Positions 29,696 through 32,595 of a stretch of 32,595 nucleotides of DNA are shown here, piece by piece. A program made the position numbers and the translations under genes. This DNA is from JAVBLT01 sp031553315 (lineage in GTDB: Bacteria; Verrucomicrobiota; Kiritimatiellia; RFP12; DVOR01): NCBI GenBank assembly GCA_031553315.1, contig JAVBLT010000059.1, positions 1 through 32,595 on the forward strand, given 5' to 3'. How positions within the stretch are numbered: the stretch's first letter is position 1; each line of letters opens with the position of its first letter. The notes under the pieces are model-generated. The model saw nothing but the letters and a program-made list of their open reading frames with translations. It was not told where the DNA came from and made no database searches.

Positions 29696-29813
29696 AATCG
29701 AAAATCGCGCAATCCCTCTTCACCTCGGTTGACGGTTTACGCATCGGCTCTCCTTCTTTGAGCGACCATCTCATTGTGCGATTTACTTCGCAATTCACTA
29801 TCGCAATTTTTCA

Positions 29814-29843
29814 TTGGCAAATACGGCGAAAGTGTGATATCAT
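29814..29843 (+). promoter_or_regulatory. Promoter of the rpmI-rplT(-pheS-rpe) operon
   Basis: TTGGCA (29814-29819), 18-bp spacer, TATCAT (29838-29843) with an extended-10 TG (TGATATCAT). It leaves a leader of about 105 bases before rpmI with local pairing such as CGGAA/TTCCG around 29870-29892. In many bacteria L20 represses this operon by binding such a leader; whether it does so here cannot be judged by eye. Confidence 0.65.
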
Positions 29844-29954
29844 TTCTTCGATTTTCGCGTCATTCGGATGCGGAAACGGTCCGGTGCTTCCGTCGGCGAT
29901 GGCTTTCGGCTGACTGCCTTCCATGCGGCGCACCACACAGAAATAGGAAAAAAA

Positions 29955-30149
29955 ATGCCTAAGATGAAGACCAAACGGGCCGCCACCAAGCGGTTCAAAA
30001 TGTCGGCCACGGGTAAAGCAATGCGCACGCAGGCGGGCAAATCCCACCTCAACGGCTATAAGTCGCGCGGTCGCAAGCGTCAGCTCCGTGGATCTGTTGT
30101 TGTCGACGAACCCATGCAGAAAACACTCGCCCGCATGCTGCAGGCCTAA
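29955..30149 (+). CDS. rpmI: Large ribosomal subunit protein bL35
   Basis: A 64-residue basic ribosomal protein. MPKMKTKRAATKRFKMSATG is the family signature, followed by HLNGYKSRGRKRQLRG. AGGA lies about 8 bases upstream of ATG 29955. rplT follows after 14 bases. In most bacteria infC precedes this gene, but here infC is not adjacent and the promoter lies directly upstream. Confidence 0.96.
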   Translation: MPKMKTKRAATKRFKMSATGKAMRTQAGKSHLNGYKSRGRKRQLRGSVVVDEPMQKTLARMLQA

Positions 30150-30163
30150 AAGGAGATTGACCC

Positions 30164-30520
30164 ATGCCCAGAGCCACGAATGCACCGGCTTCAAGAGAAC
30201 GCCGCCGCCGGCGGTTGGAGCTCGCCAAAGGTTTCTACGGCGCCCGCAGCAAGCAATTCCGCCTTGCCACCGAAGCCGTCGACCGCGCCCAACGCCTCGC
30301 CACCCTTCACCGCAAGCTGCGCAAGCGCGAATTCCGCGCCCTCTGGATCGCCCGCATCAACGCCGCGACCCGCGCCCAGGGAATGACCTACAGCCGCTTC
30401 ATCGAAGGGCTGAACAAAGCCGGCATCGAAATGAACCGCAAGATGCTCTCCGAAATCGCCATTCACGATGAAAAAGCCTTCGCGGCCCTCATCGAAAAAG
30501 CACGCGCCGCACTCGCGTAA
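30164..30520 (+). CDS. rplT: Large ribosomal subunit protein bL20
   Basis: A 118-residue 23S rRNA-binding protein needed for large-subunit assembly. The conserved core is intact: AKGFYGARSKQFRLA, KREFRALWIARINAATRAQG and SYRFIxGLxxAGIE-like YSRFIEGLNKAGIEMNRKML. The N-terminus MPRATNAPASRERRRRR replaces the common MPRVKRG and resembles that of PVC bacteria. AAGGAG precedes the ATG by 7 bases. A hairpin with a T-rich tail follows before pheS. Confidence 0.96.
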   Translation: MPRATNAPASRERRRRRLELAKGFYGARSKQFRLATEAVDRAQRLATLHRKLRKREFRALWIARINAATRAQGMTYSRFIEGLNKAGIEMNRKMLSEIAIHDEKAFAALIEKARAALA

Positions 30521-30544
30521 AACCGCAGGCGCCTCTGCACGCCG

Positions 30545-30583
30545 TCCTTCCCCGCAGCGCGGGGAGGATGGCTGTTTTGTTTC
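30545..30583 (+). terminator. Hairpin with T-rich tail between rplT and pheS (possible attenuator)
   Basis: A 10-bp stem (TCCT-CCCCGC / GCGGGGAGGA, one bulged T, AGC loop, 30545-30568) is followed by TGGCTGTTTTGTTT. It could partly end the ribosomal-protein transcript and reduce pheS expression. pheT is missing from this site and pheS has its own RBS beyond the hairpin. Confidence 0.55.
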
Positions 30584-30605
30584 ACACAGCAGGAAGGATG
30601 TTGTC

Positions 30606-31625
30606 ATGACGCTTCAGGAAGTGATCACCGCCCACGCCCAATCCATCAACGAGCTCGCCGCCGCCGCCGATCCCCAGATCCTTGAACAGATCCGCATCCG
30701 CTATCTCGGGCGCAACGGCCTCATCCCCGCCTGCGTGAAAAACATGAAAGCCGTAACCCCCGCCGACCGCCCCGAATTCGGCAAACGCCTCCAGGCCTGG
30801 CGCGAAGCCCTCGAAAACGGCCTCGCCGAAAAAGCCTCCGCCGCCAAAAACACCCCCGCCGAAGCGAAACCCGCCTTCGACGCCACCCTCCCCGGCCGCT
30901 GGCACAGCGAAGGCACCATGCACCCCGTTTCCCGCGTCATTGAAGAAGTCGCCGCCATCTTCAGCCGCCTCGGCTTCACCGTCGCCGACGGGCCCGACAT
31001 CGAGACCCGCTTCAACAACTTCACCGCCCTCAACACCGCCCCCCACCACCCCTCCATGGACCCCTCCGACACCTTCTGGTTCACCGGCGACCTCCTTCTT
31101 CGCACCCAGACCTCCCCCGTCCAGATCCGCGCCATGCTCGGCAACAAGCCCCCCCTGCGCATCATCAACCCCGGCCGCTGCTACCGCCGCGACACCACCG
31201 ACGCCCCCCCCTCCGCCAACTTCCCCCAGATCGAAGGCCTCTACGTCGACACCCGCCCCGTATCACTCGCCGACCTCAAATCGACCCTCGCCTACTTCGC
31301 CCGCGAAATCATGGGCCCCGAGATCGGCGTCCGCTTCCGGCCCCACTTCTTCCCCTTCACCGAGCCCAGCGTAGAAGTCGACTTCACCTGCCACATATGC
31401 AAAGGCAAAGGGTGCCGCGTCTGCAAAAACAGCGGCTGGATTGAAATCGCCGGCGCCGGCATGGTCGATCCCCGCGTCTACCAATTCGTCGGCTACAACC
31501 CCGATGAACTCTACGGCTACGCCTTCGGCATGGGCGTCGAGCGCATCGCCATGATCAAATACGGCATCCCCGATATCCGCTGGCTCTACGAGAACGACAT
31601 CCGCTTCCTCTCCCAAATGGCATAA
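30606..31625 (+). CDS. pheS: Phenylalanyl-tRNA synthetase alpha subunit
   Basis: A 339-residue class II synthetase alpha chain that activates phenylalanine and, with PheT, charges tRNA-Phe. It has the N-terminal coiled coil (~1-90), RYLGRNGLI, GTMHPVSRVIEEV, LLRTQTSPVQIR, RFRPHFFPFTEPSVEVD, a cysteine cluster of the CHICKGKGC type and motif 3 YGYAFGMGVERIAMIKYG. Odd: motif 2 reads DAPPSANFPQIEG where nearly all PheS have D-A-T-H-S/T-x-x-F-H-Q, losing a histidine expected in the phenylalanine pocket. The codons involved are CCC CCC and CCC in a C-rich run. pheT does not follow; rpe does. AGGAAGGA lies 8 bases before ATG 30606. Confidence 0.92.
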   Translation: MTLQEVITAHAQSINELAAAADPQILEQIRIRYLGRNGLIPACVKNMKAVTPADRPEFGKRLQAWREALENGLAEKASAAKNTPAEAKPAFDATLPGRWHSEGTMHPVSRVIEEVAAIFSRLGFTVADGPDIETRFNNFTALNTAPHHPSMDPSDTFWFTGDLLLRTQTSPVQIRAMLGNKPPLRIINPGRCYRRDTTDAPPSANFPQIEGLYVDTRPVSLADLKSTLAYFAREIMGPEIGVRFRPHFFPFTEPSVEVDFTCHICKGKGCRVCKNSGWIEIAGAGMVDPRVYQFVGYNPDELYGYAFGMGVERIAMIKYGIPDIRWLYENDIRFLSQMA

Positions 31626-31640
31626 ACAGAGAATTCCGCC

Positions 31641-32318
31641 ATGAAACGCCCCTATCAGATCCTCCCCTCCCTCCTCGCCGCCGACCAGGCCAACCTCGGC
31701 GACGCCTGCCGCCGCGTACTCGCCTCCGGCGCCGACGCCCTCCACCTCGACGTCATGGACGGCCACTTCGTCACCAACCTCAGCTACAGCCCCGACACCT
31801 CCTCCATGGCCCGCCGCCTCCTCCCCGGCTTCCCCATCAACACCCACCTCATGATCACCAACCCCGAATTCTTCGCCCCCCGCTTCATCGCCGCCGGCAG
31901 CACCACCGTGCAATTTCACGTCGAAATCCCCATCGACACCCTCGCCCTCCTCGCCCACATCCGCACCCTTGGCGCCCGCGCCGGCCTCGTCCTCAACCCC
32001 GACACCCCCCCCCAGCGCGCCTTCCCCTTCCTCGCCGCCGCCGATGAAATCCTCTGCATGACCGTCTTCCCCGGCTACGGCGGCCAGACCTTCATCCGCG
32101 AAGTCCTCCCCAAAATCGCCGCCATCCGCGCCGAAGCCGACCGCATCGGCCACCCCGAGCTCGACATCATGGTCGACGGCGGCATCGACCACGAAACCGC
32201 CGTCCTGAGCGCCCGCGCAGGCGCCAACCAATTCGTCGCCGGCAGCTTCCTCTTCAAACAGGCCGACATGGCCGCCGCCATCGCCGAAATGCGCCGCCGC
32301 CTTCAAACCCAAGTTTGA
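31641..32318 (+). CDS. rpe: Ribulose-phosphate 3-epimerase
   Basis: A 225-residue TIM-barrel enzyme interconverting ribulose 5-phosphate and xylulose 5-phosphate in the pentose phosphate pathway. Metal and catalytic residues sit in ALHLDVMDGHFV (His35, Asp37), HLMITNPE, the MTVFPGYGGQTF loop and MVDGGID; the phosphate-binding GANQFVAGSFLF ends the barrel. The length is normal. It begins 15 bases after pheS, so the two are cotranscribed. Its product sugars are C5 ketose phosphates, but no direct link to the dhaKL-lsrF operon is shown. Confidence 0.96.
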   Translation: MKRPYQILPSLLAADQANLGDACRRVLASGADALHLDVMDGHFVTNLSYSPDTSSMARRLLPGFPINTHLMITNPEFFAPRFIAAGSTTVQFHVEIPIDTLALLAHIRTLGARAGLVLNPDTPPQRAFPFLAAADEILCMTVFPGYGGQTFIREVLPKIAAIRAEADRIGHPELDIMVDGGIDHETAVLSARAGANQFVAGSFLFKQADMAAAIAEMRRRLQTQV

Positions 32319-32339
32319 TTTTGTGCTATAAACCAACGA

Positions 32340-32403
32340 GTTATTTTTTTCTTAAAAATAAATTTTTTTTCCTGTTGCCAACCCCCCATACAAATGGTAC
32401 ATT
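32340..32403 (+). promoter_or_regulatory. Strong rRNA-type promoter with AT-rich upstream block
   Basis: An AT-rich block resembling an UP element (about 32340-32370) precedes TTGCCA (32375-32380), a 17-bp spacer and TACATT (32398-32403). No protein gene with an RBS starts in the ~190 bases that follow. Confidence 0.6.
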
Positions 32404-32595
32404 GCAACCCGTTTCGCAGCACGGTAGGCGGCAACGCCAAACCCCAAGCGAATAGCTCTTTGAAAAGTGGAATCGCTCAATGGCATCTCTTCAGGCTCTT
32501 GGTCTGGAAGGGATGCGCAAGAACAGTAAGATGCTTGTGCCGGATCAGGACCTATCAATAAAACCGAGAGATGAACCCGAAAGGATTCATCGGCT
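32404..32595 (+). other. Structured leader, probably of an rRNA operon starting beyond the window
   Basis: A boxA-like GCTCTTTGAAAA lies at 32455-32466, in the form seen in antitermination leaders of rRNA operons. It is followed by a 12-bp hairpin (32483-32494 with 32504-32516, one G-U pair and one bulge) and by GATGAACCC / GGATTCATC (32570-32591) closed by a GAAA tetraloop with one C-A mismatch. Nothing here resembles the 16S start, so the gene itself would lie outside. A different structured RNA is the alternative. Confidence 0.45.

Noticed and set aside
32352..32558. 68-codon minus-strand frame at the end of the window
   Set aside because: It has no RBS or recognisable domain and lies opposite the promoter, boxA-like sequence and hairpins of the probable leader.

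Overview
This window is a GC-rich bacterial chromosome segment with ordinary housekeeping genes, periplasmic or secreted glycan-degrading enzymes, and a few accessory clusters. A free-standing type IV pilin-like protein with the GFTLVELLVV N-terminus, lipoprotein glycosidases, and an L20 beginning MPRATNAPAS suggest a Gram-negative member of the PVC superphylum (Lentisphaerae/Kiritimatiellota/Verrucomicrobia side). This is inference from gene style, not a phylogenetic result. Most intergenic regions carry readable sigma70-type promoters (TTGNNN, 17-18 bp, TANNNT).

Layout. 1-7.5 kb (minus strand): a 163-bp inverted-repeat element cut by the window start, a GH3 glycosidase lipoprotein, a pseudopilin, secG, two tiny lipoproteins, argH, and a CCA-adding enzyme. 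7.6-10.1 kb (plus): the AmmeMemoRadiSam pair, a radical SAM enzyme followed by a MEMO1-AMMECR1 fusion. 10.1-13.6 kb (minus): ispH, a second copy of the repeat element, a secreted GH63/MGH1-like glycosidase, the remnant of a deleted membrane protein gene, and a secreted alpha/beta hydrolase. 13.8-15 kb (plus): a secreted prenyltransferase-repeat protein. 15-19.2 kb (minus): an FHA-AAA+-Fis regulator, ruvA, a CsoR-type repressor and a P1B metal ATPase, with a CsoR-like operator just before the ATPase. 19.4-21.4 kb (plus): a polytopic GT-C-like membrane protein. 21.5-23.3 kb (minus): a DUF1254/DUF1214 lipoprotein and two identical tandem tRNA-Asn genes.

23.7-28 kb (plus): a candidate small transcript, then an operon of a TSCPD protein, a secreted D-lyxose-isomerase-like cupin, a VOC protein, DhaK, DhaL and an LsrF-type aldolase. 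This reads as an isomerase-kinase-aldolase route for an unidentified short sugar or ketose and is the best candidate for an undescribed pathway here. 28-29.7 kb: a rhomboid protease, a 78-aa unknown protein and an ArsC/Spx-like protein, with overlapping or abutting ends and followed by a decayed third copy of the repeat. 29.8-32.3 kb: rpmI, rplT, pheS and rpe; pheT and infC are absent, and PheS has unusual residues in its phenylalanine-binding motif. The last 250 bases hold an AT-rich block, a strong promoter, a boxA-like sequence and two RNA hairpins, which look like the leader of an rRNA operon beginning just beyond the window.

The most distinctive structural feature is the 163-bp MITE-like element. 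Its terminal inverted repeats begin with TAG, and in two of three copies that TAG is the stop codon of the neighbouring gene.
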